A stretch of 52,809 nt of DNA from Desulfobacterium sp. GTDB taxonomy: Bacteria > Desulfobacterota > Desulfobacteria > Desulfobacterales > Desulfobacteraceae. The notes beneath the pieces are model-generated. The model did not search any database, was not told the origin of the DNA, and saw only the letters and a list, made by a program, of their open reading frames with translations. Below, piece after piece: positions 42,747 through 50,889 of the stretch. The position numbers and the translations under genes were made by a program. Numbering within the stretch: the stretch's first letter is position 1; the number at the start of each line of letters is the position of its first letter. The DNA is taken from contig JAEINR010000036.1 of NCBI GenBank assembly GCA_016342325.1, positions 1-52,809 of the forward strand, in the 5' to 3' direction.

Positions 42747-42773
42747 AGAGGGGATGGAATATCCATCCCCTCT
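42747..42773 (-). terminator. Hairpin between hysA and hysD
   Basis: A perfect 12-bp stem (42747-42758 with 42762-42773, AGAGGGGATGGA arms) and a 3-nt loop, followed on the minus strand by TTTGACG. It lies 24 nt after the hysA stop. The short T run suggests partial termination or mRNA stabilisation. Confidence 0.6.
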
Positions 42774-42797
42774 ATTATGTTCAGTGTCGGTCAGCTG

Positions 42798-44345
42798 TTA
42801 GAGCGGAAGCTCAACAACGTTTTCTTCACCGGTTTCTGCGTGCAGCACGTGCACGGCACAGCCCAGTCAGGGGTCGTAGGAGCGTATTAAACGCCCCACA
42901 TTGACCGGATTTTCAGGATCGGGAACCGGAACCCCGATCAGGGCCTCTTCAATGGGACCCCGCTGACCCATGTCGTCCATGGGGTTGGCGTTCCACAGGG
43001 TGGCCGAAACGATCTGGTAGTTGGCGATCACACTGTCCTTGATGTTTATGTAATGGAGAAGTGCGCCACGGGGTGCCTCGGTGAGGCCAATGCCTTCTGC
43101 GCTCTCCGGGATATCAGCCGCAACGAATGTCTCCGCACCGGGTTTGGCTTCACTCAGCCATTTTTCCACCTGCTGGGCGATGAGCAGCGTTTCTTCTGCC
43201 CTTGCCACATGGCGGCCGAGGATGGAGAAGGCGGCGTCGCCGATCTCCTGGACGGTTTTAACACCCAGTGCCTTTTGGCCGATGGCGGAAAGCTCGGGGT
43301 TGGTGATCCACATCCTTGCAAGGGGGCCGACCTCATGGGGTTTGTCGTTGTAGCGGGTCGACTTGATGAAGCTGTAGCCCGTCGCTTTTTCAGGATCCGG
43401 AATGGTTTTGCCCTTGCTGAAGTGGAGACCGGTTGTTGAATCGTCAAAGAAGGAGTGTTTCACATATTCTTTGATCTGGTTCGGATCAAAGTCAGAGAAT
43501 TTTCCATCAGTGTAGACACCGGCTTTCAACAGGGGTGTTCCCTTGGCATCCAGGGGAAACACGCCAAAAGAGATGCAGTTTTTGTGGCCGGCACCGGTCT
43601 TGAGAAGATCGCCGTAGGGACCTGCCAGGGTGTAAACCAGAGGCAGATACTTCTCTTCGATGAATTTCCTTACCTTCTTGAAGCGTTTGGCAAACTCATT
43701 GAGTTTTTCCCGGGTGGGGATCTCTGTGGTTCCGCCAACAACGATTCCCTGGACATGGGGCATCTTTCCACCGAGAAGGGCGACCATCTCGTGGCAGATT
43801 TTCCGGATTTCAAGGGCTTCCAGGTACTGGTCGACGCCAACCTGGTTGGTGGCCTTGTCAACACGGATATCGTTGTTTTTGTATCGGGGAACAAAGGGAG
43901 CAACGTCCGGACCATTGACATAGTCCAGGGCTGCCAGGTGATAGAAATGAAGAATGTGGGACTGGAGATAGTTGGCGCCGAGGATGAGGTTCCTTGCCAC
44001 CCTTCCGTTGTTGGTCAGCGTGACCCCAAAGGCGTCGTCCAGGGCAAGACTTGCTGCCGTGGCATGGGCCGTGGGGCAAACACCGCAGATCCGCTGGACG
44101 ATCTGGGATGCGTCCCTGGGATCCCGTCCGGTGAGGATGTTTTCAAAACCGCGGAACATGCCGCCAAAACATCTGGCATCAACGACCTTGCCGCCCTTTA
44201 CTTCTACTTCGACTTTCAGATGTCCTTCGACCCGACTAACAGGATCAATGGCCACCTTTATCTTTTTCCCGATGGTTCCTGCTGGAACCGCTGCTTCTTT
44301 CCCGGCAGTTCCTTCTGGAACTGATTCAGGTTTACAACCTGCCAT
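42798..44345 (-). CDS. hysA: Periplasmic [NiFeSe] hydrogenase large subunit (selenoprotein)
   Basis: A 515-residue large subunit of the HysAB type, which oxidises H2 in the periplasm. The N-terminal nickel motif is RICGVC (about 85-90). The C-terminal motif reads SYDP, then TGA at 42869-42867, then LGCAVH; the TGA replaces the first Cys of the CxxC nickel pair and is read as selenocysteine (residue 493). The real stop is TAA at 42800-42798. A SECIS-like hairpin follows the TGA. The tail after CAVH should be cleaved by HysD. MAGC at the N-terminus matches the lipid-bearing start known from the D. vulgaris Hildenborough enzyme. AAGGAGG precedes the ATG; hysB lies 35 bp upstream. Confidence 0.95.
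42839..42855 (-). other. SECIS-like hairpin of hysA
   Basis: On the minus strand a 6-bp stem CGTGCA/TGCACG closes the 5-nt loop CGTGC. The loop starts 17 nt after the TGA, close to the spacing of the E. coli fdhF SECIS. Confidence 0.65.
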
Positions 44346-44380
44346 ATTAAAACCTCCTTGGCTTTATTGGGTTCTTTGCG

Positions 44381-45337
44381 TTAAGCACTTTCATAGAATG
44401 GGGATGCTGAGTCGGGGAAACCGGGATCCACACAGTTGATGCAGACCGCATTTTCAATGCACCAGTTCAGACCGCCGTTCCAGCGACGGCTGAAGCAGTC
44501 GGCATTGGCGTCCGGACCCTTGCAGCCTATTTCCATTCTGCAACCTTTTTTATCGGTAAAGGTCGCGCTGAAAATCTCTTCGTCAAAGTAGTCAAGGTAG
44601 GGACAGTTCTCATGGATGTTCTCCCCGAAAAAGAGGAGGGGACGTCCGTCATCATCAAGTTCCGGCAGACCCTTGGTGAGAAGGTGGACAATGGTACCCA
44701 CGATCCAGTCGGGATGGGGCGGGCAGCCGGGGATATTGACCACAGGGGTTTTGATGCTGAATTTGTCGAACATCGCCTGCACGCCGGTGGCCTCGGTGAG
44801 ATTTCCCTTGGCTGCGGGAATGCCGCCGTAGGCAGCGCAGGTGCCAATGGCAAGGACGCTTCCGGCTTTCTCACCCAGCTCCTTGGTCATCTCCAGCATG
44901 GTTATCTCATGGTGGTCCCGCTCGCCCACGATGCAGTATTTTCCATTGGCAGCCATGGGAATGGCTCCCTCAACGACCAGGGAGAATTTTCCCTTAAACT
45001 CGTCGGCAATTCGATATAAATTGTCAAGGGCAGTTTCCCCTTCACTTGCCATGACCGTGGGGTGGAACTCCAGGCTGATGACGTCGAGCAGTACTTTGGC
45101 AATGCTGGGTTCAACGCTGTTGAGAAGCGATACCGAACATCCCGTGCAGCCCTGGCCCTGGACCCAGAGAACCGGATGTTTTTCAAGCCCTTTTTTCATG
45201 GCAGAGACAAGGGCGGGGTTGATCATTTGGGAAAGACCGATTCCAGCGGCTGTTCCGGTAAGGGCTTTGAGAAAGCTCCTTCGGGAAACACCGCTGCTTT
45301 CCTGTTGCTCTTCAGGTAACTTCAGCTCTTCTTTCAA
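44381..45337 (-). CDS. hysB: Periplasmic [NiFeSe] hydrogenase small subunit with Tat signal
   Basis: A small subunit of about 318 residues that carries three Fe-S clusters and the export signal for the HysAB dimer. The twin-arginine motif SRRSFLKA is at about 18-25, with a hydrophobic stretch after it. Cluster ligands are visible in WVQGQGCTGCSVSLLNSV (proximal), GTCAAYGGIP, IPGCPPHPDW, CRMEIGCKGPDANADC and CIENAVCINCVDPGFPD. I chose TTG 45337, 5 nt after AGGAGG; the GTG at 45343 lies inside that ribosome site and is less likely. It is first in hysB-hysA-hysD. Confidence 0.93.
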   Translation of the reverse strand: MKEELKLPEEQQESSGVSRRSFLKALTGTAAGIGLSQMINPALVSAMKKGLEKHPVLWVQGQGCTGCSVSLLNSVEPSIAKVLLDVISLEFHPTVMASEGETALDNLYRIADEFKGKFSLVVEGAIPMAANGKYCIVGERDHHEITMLEMTKELGEKAGSVLAIGTCAAYGGIPAAKGNLTEATGVQAMFDKFSIKTPVVNIPGCPPHPDWIVGTIVHLLTKGLPELDDDGRPLLFFGENIHENCPYLDYFDEEIFSATFTDKKGCRMEIGCKGPDANADCFSRRWNGGLNWCIENAVCINCVDPGFPDSASPFYESA

Positions 45338-45390
45338 TGGCACCTCCTTGATGCTGTTAAAAGTTCAACTATCTACAAGCAAATCGTAAA

Positions 45391-45408
45391 ATATCAAATA
45401 ATTGATAT
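45391..45408. promoter_or_regulatory. Inverted repeat in the hysB leader
   Basis: ATATCAA (45391-45397) and TTGATAT (45402-45408), perfect arms with a 4-nt spacer, about 55 bp before the hysB start and downstream of its predicted promoter. It may be an operator or a leader hairpin. Confidence 0.45.
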
Positions 45409-45430
45409 CTTGCTGGTTAGTTGGCAGACA

Positions 45431-45449
45431 TTTGTAACTCGTTTGTAAC
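45431..45449. promoter_or_regulatory. Direct repeat TTTGTAAC x2 at 11-bp spacing
   Basis: TTTGTAAC at 45431-45438 and 45442-45449. The site lies just downstream of the hysB -10 box, where a bound response-regulator-type protein could block transcription. Confidence 0.4.
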
Positions 45450-45458
45450 CTCGGGGTG

Positions 45459-45488
45459 ACTATATCTCACCGGAATCTTTTCTGTCAA
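45459..45488 (-). promoter_or_regulatory. Sigma-70-like promoter of hysB
   Basis: On the minus strand, a perfect -35 TTGACA (45488-45483), an 18-bp spacer and TATAGT (45464-45459). It predicts a leader of about 115 nt before hysB. Confidence 0.65.
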
Positions 45489-45527
45489 CTATATACTATA
45501 GGACCAGCTGAAGAGTTTGACCCCGTC

Positions 45528-45546
45528 ATATTGATTTTCTCAATAT
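45528..45546. promoter_or_regulatory. Inverted repeat ATATTGA-5-TCAATAT
   Basis: Perfect 7-bp arms (45528-45534, 45540-45546), upstream of the hysB -35 box in the 449-bp hysB/protease intergenic region. The rest of that region, 45547-45786, is very AT-rich and holds two TTGACA boxes (45608 and 45631) without convincing -10 partners. Confidence 0.4.
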
Positions 45547-45786
45547 CAATTAGCTGAACGGGATTTAAAAAAACGACTTTTTTGTAAAAAACCATAAAAT
45601 CAAACGGTTGACATTAAAATAAAAATAAATTTGACAGAAAAATTTGAATTTGCTACTCATGATCCTTTGGGTTTTTTGTGTATGATTGCATAATTAATAA
45701 GGACGGTTCACCGACTGATTCAGGTTTAAATTATTGCTTAAGTTTAGCCTTGATCAACATCCGGTGGAATCGATAAAGGAAATCTG

Positions 45787-46287
45787 GTGACAACAGATAT
45801 TTACACAAAAAAAGTTCTGATCTTCGGATGCGGCAACACCTTGTTTGAAAATGACGGGTTTGGCCCTGCCGTGGTTGAGTATATTGATGCTAACTACACC
45901 CTGCCGGAGACAGTGATCGCTGTTGATGCCGGCACAGGCATCCGGGATTTCGTGTTTGATCTTATCCTGATGGATGAAAAGCCTGAAACGGTCATTGTCA
46001 TTGACGCCGTCACCGTTCCAGGTCGAAAAGTCGGGGAGATCTTTGAGATGAATCTCTCTGAAGTCCCCAAGGAGAAACTTAGTGACTTTTCCCTGCACCA
46101 GAGTCCCTCGTCCAACCTGCTCAAGGAGTTACAGGTTGGGGGCGGGGTGGATGTAAGGGTGCTTGGGATGCATACGGATTCCATTCCCAACGAGATCAAC
46201 CCCGGGTTGACCCCGGAAGTTGAGGCGGCGGTGCCAAAGGCGGCCCAATGGGTGGTGGAACAGGTAAAGGGTGAATTAAAGATGTAA
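45787..46287 (+). CDS. Hydrogenase maturation protease (M52; probable MvhA protease)
   Basis: A 166-residue endopeptidase of the HyaD/FrhD-type family: VLIFGCGNTLFENDGFGPAVV (about 9-29), VIAVDAGTGI (about 43) and VIVIDAVTVPGRKVGEI (about 69) give the metal-binding acidic residues; a His occurs in LGMHTDSIPNE. It sits upstream of hdrA-mvhDGA on the same strand, so MvhA is the likely substrate. The start is GTG 45787 with AAGGA 6 nt upstream. It differs strongly from HysD at 42252, as expected for target-specific proteases. The 155-bp gap to hdrA holds a Rex-type operator. Confidence 0.85.
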   Translation: MTTDIYTKKVLIFGCGNTLFENDGFGPAVVEYIDANYTLPETVIAVDAGTGIRDFVFDLILMDEKPETVIVIDAVTVPGRKVGEIFEMNLSEVPKEKLSDFSLHQSPSSNLLKELQVGGGVDVRVLGMHTDSIPNEINPGLTPEVEAAVPKAAQWVVEQVKGELKM

Positions 46288-46394
46288 ACAATAGGGGTCT
46301 CCCTGTCTTTTTGTCTGCACAGGAACCAGGGGGAAAGTTAGAACGTAAGTGATGGGTGTGATGTCTGTTTTTGAAGTCTGCTAAAAAACAGGTG

Positions 46395-46412
46395 TTGTTA
46401 AACGATTAACAA
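46395..46412. promoter_or_regulatory. Rex-type operator upstream of hdrA
   Basis: A perfect 18-bp inverted repeat, TTGTTAA (46395-46401), ACGA, TTAACAA (46406-46412). It matches the Rex consensus of the TTGTTAA-N4-TTAACAA form. It ends 30 bp before the hdrA ATG, a position suited to repression. Rex is a repressor released by high NADH/NAD+. Confidence 0.7.
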
Positions 46413-46442
46413 GTAGCTCTAAAATTTAGAAGTGAGGTATTT

Positions 46443-49400
46443 ATGACAAACAAGCCTGTGGGCTCTGTTCTGTTGGCCGGGGGTGGTATATCCGGCATTC
46501 AGGCAGCCCTTGATATGGCGGATTCCGGTTATTACGTGTATCTTGTCGAAAAGAGTTCAGGTATTGGTGGAGCAATGTCCCAGTTGGACAAGACATTTCC
46601 CACCAATGATTGCGCCATGTGAATTGTCTCACCCAAACTGGTCGAGTGCGGTCGGCACTTGAATATAGAATTACTGACACTTTCTGAGATCGAAAATGTC
46701 ACAGGGGAACAGGGCAACTTTACGGTAACAGTCAAGAAAAATCCACGATACGTGGATGAAGACAAGTGCATCGCCTGCGGGTTGTGCGCCGAAAAATGCC
46801 CGAAAAAGGTTCCGGACGAGTACAATGAGGGGCTTAACAAGCGAAAGGCTGCATACATCAAGTATGATCAGACCGTCCCCCTTAAGTATGCCATTGATCC
46901 GAACAACTGTATCTTCATCAACAAGGGCAAATGCGGGGTGTGCGCCAAAATCTGCCCCACCGGCGCCATCAACTATGATATGAAACCGGAACTGGTCGAT
47001 ATCAACGTGGGTGCTGTGGTGCTTTCCCCGGGTTTCAAGCCTTTTTCTCCCAAGGGCATTGATTACTACGGATATGACGAAATCCCGGATGTTATCACAA
47101 GCCTCGAGTATGAGCGGTATCTTTCGGCCTCCGGTCCCACCATCGGGCATATTGCGCGCCCCTCTGACGGCGTAGAGCCCAAGAAAATCGCCTGGATCCA
47201 GTGTGTGGGTTCCAGGAACACCAATTGTGCCAAGAACGGTTACTGCTCCAGTGTCTGCTGTATGTATGCCATTAAGCAGGCGGTGATGACCGGCTCCCAC
47301 CTCTCCTCGGATGACAACGAACAGGTGATCTTCTACATGGACATCCGATCCGTTGGTAAGGATTATGAGCGCTATTATGAATCCTCCAAGGAAAAGGGCG
47401 TTTCCTATGTGAAAGCCCGTCCCCATACCCTGCTGGCAGGCCCGGACGGCGTCGGTGTCACCATGACCTACACCAGCGAAGACGGCACCCAGACGAACAA
47501 CGCGTTCTTTGACATGGTGGTTCTTTCCATCGGCCTTGAGGCCCCTTCCGATGCCATGACGCTGGCCGATAAGTTCGGTTTTGACCTCACCCAGTACAAT
47601 TTTGCCAAAACAGACAGCTTTGCACCGGTTTCCACGACCCGTGACGGCGTCTTTGCAACGGGTGCGTTCCACTCCCCCAAAGCCATCCCCAAATCGGTCA
47701 TCTATGCGTCGTCTGCAGCCGCTGAGGTGGAGGCCGTTCTTTCTGCGTCAAAGAACACCTTGACCCAGGAGAAGGTCTGGCCCGAAGAGATGGATATATC
47801 CAATGCGGAACCCAAGGTAGGGGTGTTTGTCTGCTCCTGCGGAACCAACATCGCGGGCGTCATTGATGTCAAGGATGTGTCCGAGTATGCAGCCACGCTG
47901 CCCGGTGTCGATTATGTTGAGAACAATTTGTTTACCTGTTCCACCGACACCCAGGACCTCATTGCCGATAAGATCCGGGAAAAGGGCCTTAACAGGGTGG
48001 TCATCGCCGCCTGTACCCCCAGGACCCATGAGCCCCTGTTCCAGGAGACCCTCCAGGGCGTTGGTCTCAATAAGTACATGATCGAGATGGCCAACATCAG
48101 GAACCAGAATTCCTGGGTGCATCCCAATGAGCCGGAAAAGGCGACTGCCAAGGCAAAGGACCAGGTTCGCATGGCCGTTGCAAAGGTGACGGGCAACTAT
48201 CCCCTGGACGATGTCGAGGTCAATGTGACGCCCAGGGCTTTGGTCGTGGGTGGCGGTTTGGCCGGTATGAACGCGGCCCTCGGACTTGCCAATAACGGTT
48301 ATGAAACGGTCATTCTTGAGAAGAAGGACAGCCTCGGTGGTGTGGCCGTGGATCTCTATGAGACGTGGAAGGGTGAGCTTGTAAAACCCGGCCTTGACGC
48401 CGTGATCCAAGATGTGGAAAACCACGATCTTATCCGGACCTTCACCAATGCCACCCTGACATCCGTTACCGGATCCGTGGGTAGTTTCTTTGGTGAGATC
48501 GCCCGGGGTGAAGAGGTCGAGACCCTTGAGTTCGGCGCCTGTGTCCTTGCAACCGGCGGCCATGGCTATACGCCCAACGAGTACCTCTACGGCCAGGATT
48601 CCCGGGTGGTGACTGCCATTGAGTTTGATAAGCTGCTCTCAAGGGATCAGGCGAAGGCAACCGCAGGGGACAGCACGGTTTTTATCCAGTGTGTGGGTTC
48701 CCGTGACGACCAGAGACCCTATTGTTCCCGGGTATGCTGTGCCGGTTCCGTGGTCAATGCCGTGCTGCTGAAAAAGAAAAATCCTGACATGGATGTCTAT
48801 GTGTTGAACCGGGACATTCGAACCTATGGCGAGCGGGAGGATGTTTTCAAGGAGGCCAGGGATCTTGGAGTGATTTTCATCTCCTATACCCCTGAAACAA
48901 AGCCTGGGGTTGTGACCGATGGAGAAGATCTCCTTGTTCGGGTCCATGACCCCATCTCGGGAATGTTCCTTGAGATAGCCACAGACCGCGTGATTCTGGC
49001 AACGGCCATTGTGCCCAATGACACCTCTTCCTTTGTGGATATGTTCAAGTGCGGGGTCAATGCGGACGGGTTCCTTTCCGAGGCCCATCCCAAGCTCCGA
49101 CCGGTAGATTCCACGGTTGACGGCCTGTTCCTTGCCGGGTTGTGCCATTATCCCAAGCCCATTAACGAGGCTATTGCCCAGGGCAAGGCTGCCGCATCAC
49201 GGGCAAGCGTTGTTCTGTCCAAGAAGACCATGAAGCTTGATGCCATCAAATCCCATGTGACCCATACCTGTGACGGTTGTGCCCTTTGCCTGGATGTCTG
49301 CCCCTACAATGCGCTTACGCTTGTGGAGTTTGAAGACGCAGGAAAGACGCACAAACGGATCAAGACGGACAAGGCCCTTTGTAAAGGGTGCGGCATCTGT

Positions 49401-49493
49401 GCTGCCACCTGTCCCAAGGAGGGTATTGTGGTGGACGGTTTCACCCAGAGCCAGTTACGGGCCCAGGTGGATGCGATTCTGGAGCGGGTTTGA
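46443..49493 (+). CDS. hdrA: HdrA-type flavoprotein, selenocysteine-containing, double-HdrA architecture
   Basis: A 1016-residue iron-sulfur flavoprotein, the electron-bifurcating core of Hdr/Mvh complexes. ATG 46443 has GAGG upstream. Codon 60 is TGA (46620-46622) within [17 protein letters not shown], where other HdrA proteins have Cys; the frame then runs open to 49493, so it is selenocysteine. First half: Rossmann GGGISG (13-18), ferredoxin motifs [12 protein letters not shown] (about 109) and CGVCAKICP (about 164). Second half: [12 protein letters not shown] (about 462), Rossmann GGGLAG (about 603), and C-terminal [12 protein letters not shown] (about 943) and [12 protein letters not shown] (about 980). 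The second half lacks the NDCAMC loop. It is followed by mvhDGA; no hdrBC is seen. Confidence 0.93.
46643..46661 (+). other. SECIS-like hairpin of hdrA
   Basis: A 7-bp stem (CGAGTGC with GCACTTG, one G-U pair) closes the loop GGTCG, whose GGUC is the loop core of the E. coli fdhF SECIS. The loop starts 27 nt after the TGA. Confidence 0.7.
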
Positions 49494-49520
49494 TCATAAA
49501 TATAATGAAGGAGAACAATA

Positions 49521-49946
49521 ATGTCAGATAATTTCGAACCGACCATCATCGGCTTCCTCTGCAATTGGTGCGCCTATGCCGGAGGAGATCTGGCGGGTGT
49601 CTCAAGGTTTGAGTATCCTACAAATATGCGGGCTGTCCGGGTAATGTGTTCCGGCATGGTCCATCCGGATCTTGTGGTTGACTCCCTTAAAAAAGGAGCG
49701 GACGGCGTCATCGTCATGGGTTGACATCTCGGTGAGTGTCATTACCTGGATGGTAATACTAAAGCTTTAGCAAGAACCGCTGTCATCAACATGATTCTCG
49801 AGGATACAGGCATTGATCCCGAACGCTTTGCCATTGAATGGGTATCAGGGGCGGAAGGCCCTCGATTTGCCCAGAAGGTGACCGAGTTCACAAATAAGAT
49901 CAAAGCGTTGGGTCCCAACACATTCAACCTTGAGGAGGTGGCATAA
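49521..49946 (+). CDS. mvhD: MvhD/FrhD-like hydrogenase delta subunit (selenoprotein)
   Basis: A 141-residue 2Fe-2S protein that passes electrons between the Mvh hydrogenase and HdrA. It reads PTIIGFLCNWCAYAG (Cys about 14 and 17), RVMCSGMV (about 41), then GADGVIVMG followed by TGA (49722-49724, codon 68) and HLGECHYLDGN. Relatives have Cys at the TGA position in a GCH.G.CHY motif, and the frame continues with full homology to TAA 49944-49946, so TGA is selenocysteine. AAGGAG precedes the ATG. Its stop shares one base with the mvhG start (TAATG). A standard ORF call would stop at residue 67. Confidence 0.94.
49741..49757 (+). other. SECIS-like hairpin of mvhD
   Basis: A perfect 6-bp stem ATTACC/GGTAAT closes the loop TGGAT, which starts 22 nt after the TGA. 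The mvhA hairpin has the same loop and the same distance. Confidence 0.72.
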
Positions 49947-50875
49947 TGGCCGTCAACGTAGCCAGCGAATGGCTGAACTCATGTTCAGGGTGTGAAATCG
50001 CCATCTTGAATCTCGGGGAGACCCTGCTGGATCTTCTCCCCCAGATCAATTTTGTCCATATCCCGGTTCTCATGGATCACAAGCATCTGGGACAGCTGGG
50101 AGACCAGGAGCACATCAATATCCCCAAGGCAACCGTGGGGCTGTTGAGCGGTGGTATTAGAAACGAAGAGCACATGGAAGTGGCCCTGGAGATGCGGAAA
50201 AAGTGCGACATCCTCATCGCCCTTGGCACCTGTGCCACCCACGGCGGCATTCCGGCGCTGATCAACTCCTATACCAATGAGGAGCTGTTTGATCGCTACT
50301 ACTCAACCGAGAGTACCGATCCCGGTGCAAAGGTTCCCACCAAGGGAATTTCGCCTTTGCTTGACCGCTGCTATGCCCTGGATGAAAAAATTGATGTGGA
50401 CATTTATCTGCCGGGCTGTCCGCCCCATCCGGACCACATAGCCGCTGCAATCCTTGCCCTGCTCAATGGGGAAACCCCGGAGCTTCCGTTCAAGAGCACC
50501 TGTGACACCTGTCCCACAAAGCGGATGGGCAAAGGGGATGTCAAAGGCATCAAACGGGCGGTTGAATGTCCTGAATTTGATCCGGAAAAACCCCTTGACG
50601 AGATGCGCTGCCTGCTTGAGCAGGGGTATCTCTGCATGGGCCCGGTCACACGGGCAGGCTGTGCCGGAGCCAATGGGGACGCGCCCAAGTGCATCAGTGC
50701 ACGGGTTCCCTGCCGGGGGTGCTACGGTCCTGTACAACAGGACGGCAACCAGCTGCTTGACATGCTCAATGCCCTTGTGAGCAACGGCATCGACATTACC
50801 GATCTGCCGGACAGGGCCAACCTGCTGAGATTTTCAGGGGCCCACAACAGGCTTGTTGCAAAACAAGGGAAATAA
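49946..50875 (+). CDS. mvhG: F420-non-reducing-type hydrogenase small subunit MvhG
   Basis: A 309-residue cytoplasmic small subunit carrying Fe-S clusters between the NiFe site and MvhD. It has ASEWLNSCSGCEIAILNLGE (proximal cluster Cys about 12 and 15), LGTCATHGGIPA (about 94), LPGCPPHPD (about 154) and a C-terminal set CDTCPTKR, GYLCMGPVTRAGCAGANGDAPKC and PCRGCYGP. No Tat signal is present, so it stays in the cytoplasm. It overlaps mvhD by 1 nt and is 14 bp upstream of mvhA. Confidence 0.94.
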   Translation: MAVNVASEWLNSCSGCEIAILNLGETLLDLLPQINFVHIPVLMDHKHLGQLGDQEHINIPKATVGLLSGGIRNEEHMEVALEMRKKCDILIALGTCATHGGIPALINSYTNEELFDRYYSTESTDPGAKVPTKGISPLLDRCYALDEKIDVDIYLPGCPPHPDHIAAAILALLNGETPELPFKSTCDTCPTKRMGKGDVKGIKRAVECPEFDPEKPLDEMRCLLEQGYLCMGPVTRAGCAGANGDAPKCISARVPCRGCYGPVQQDGNQLLDMLNALVSNGIDITDLPDRANLLRFSGAHNRLVAKQGK

Positions 50876-50889
50876 ACCAGGAGAAAATA

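Noticed and set aside
45391-45408. FNR site upstream of hysB
   Set aside because: The arms are in the reverse order (ATCAA..TTGAT) to the FNR consensus TTGAT-N4-ATCAA.
45608-45660. Promoters built on two TTGACA boxes upstream of the maturation protease
   Set aside because: Neither has an acceptable -10 box at 15-19 bp; the start region of this operon remains undefined.
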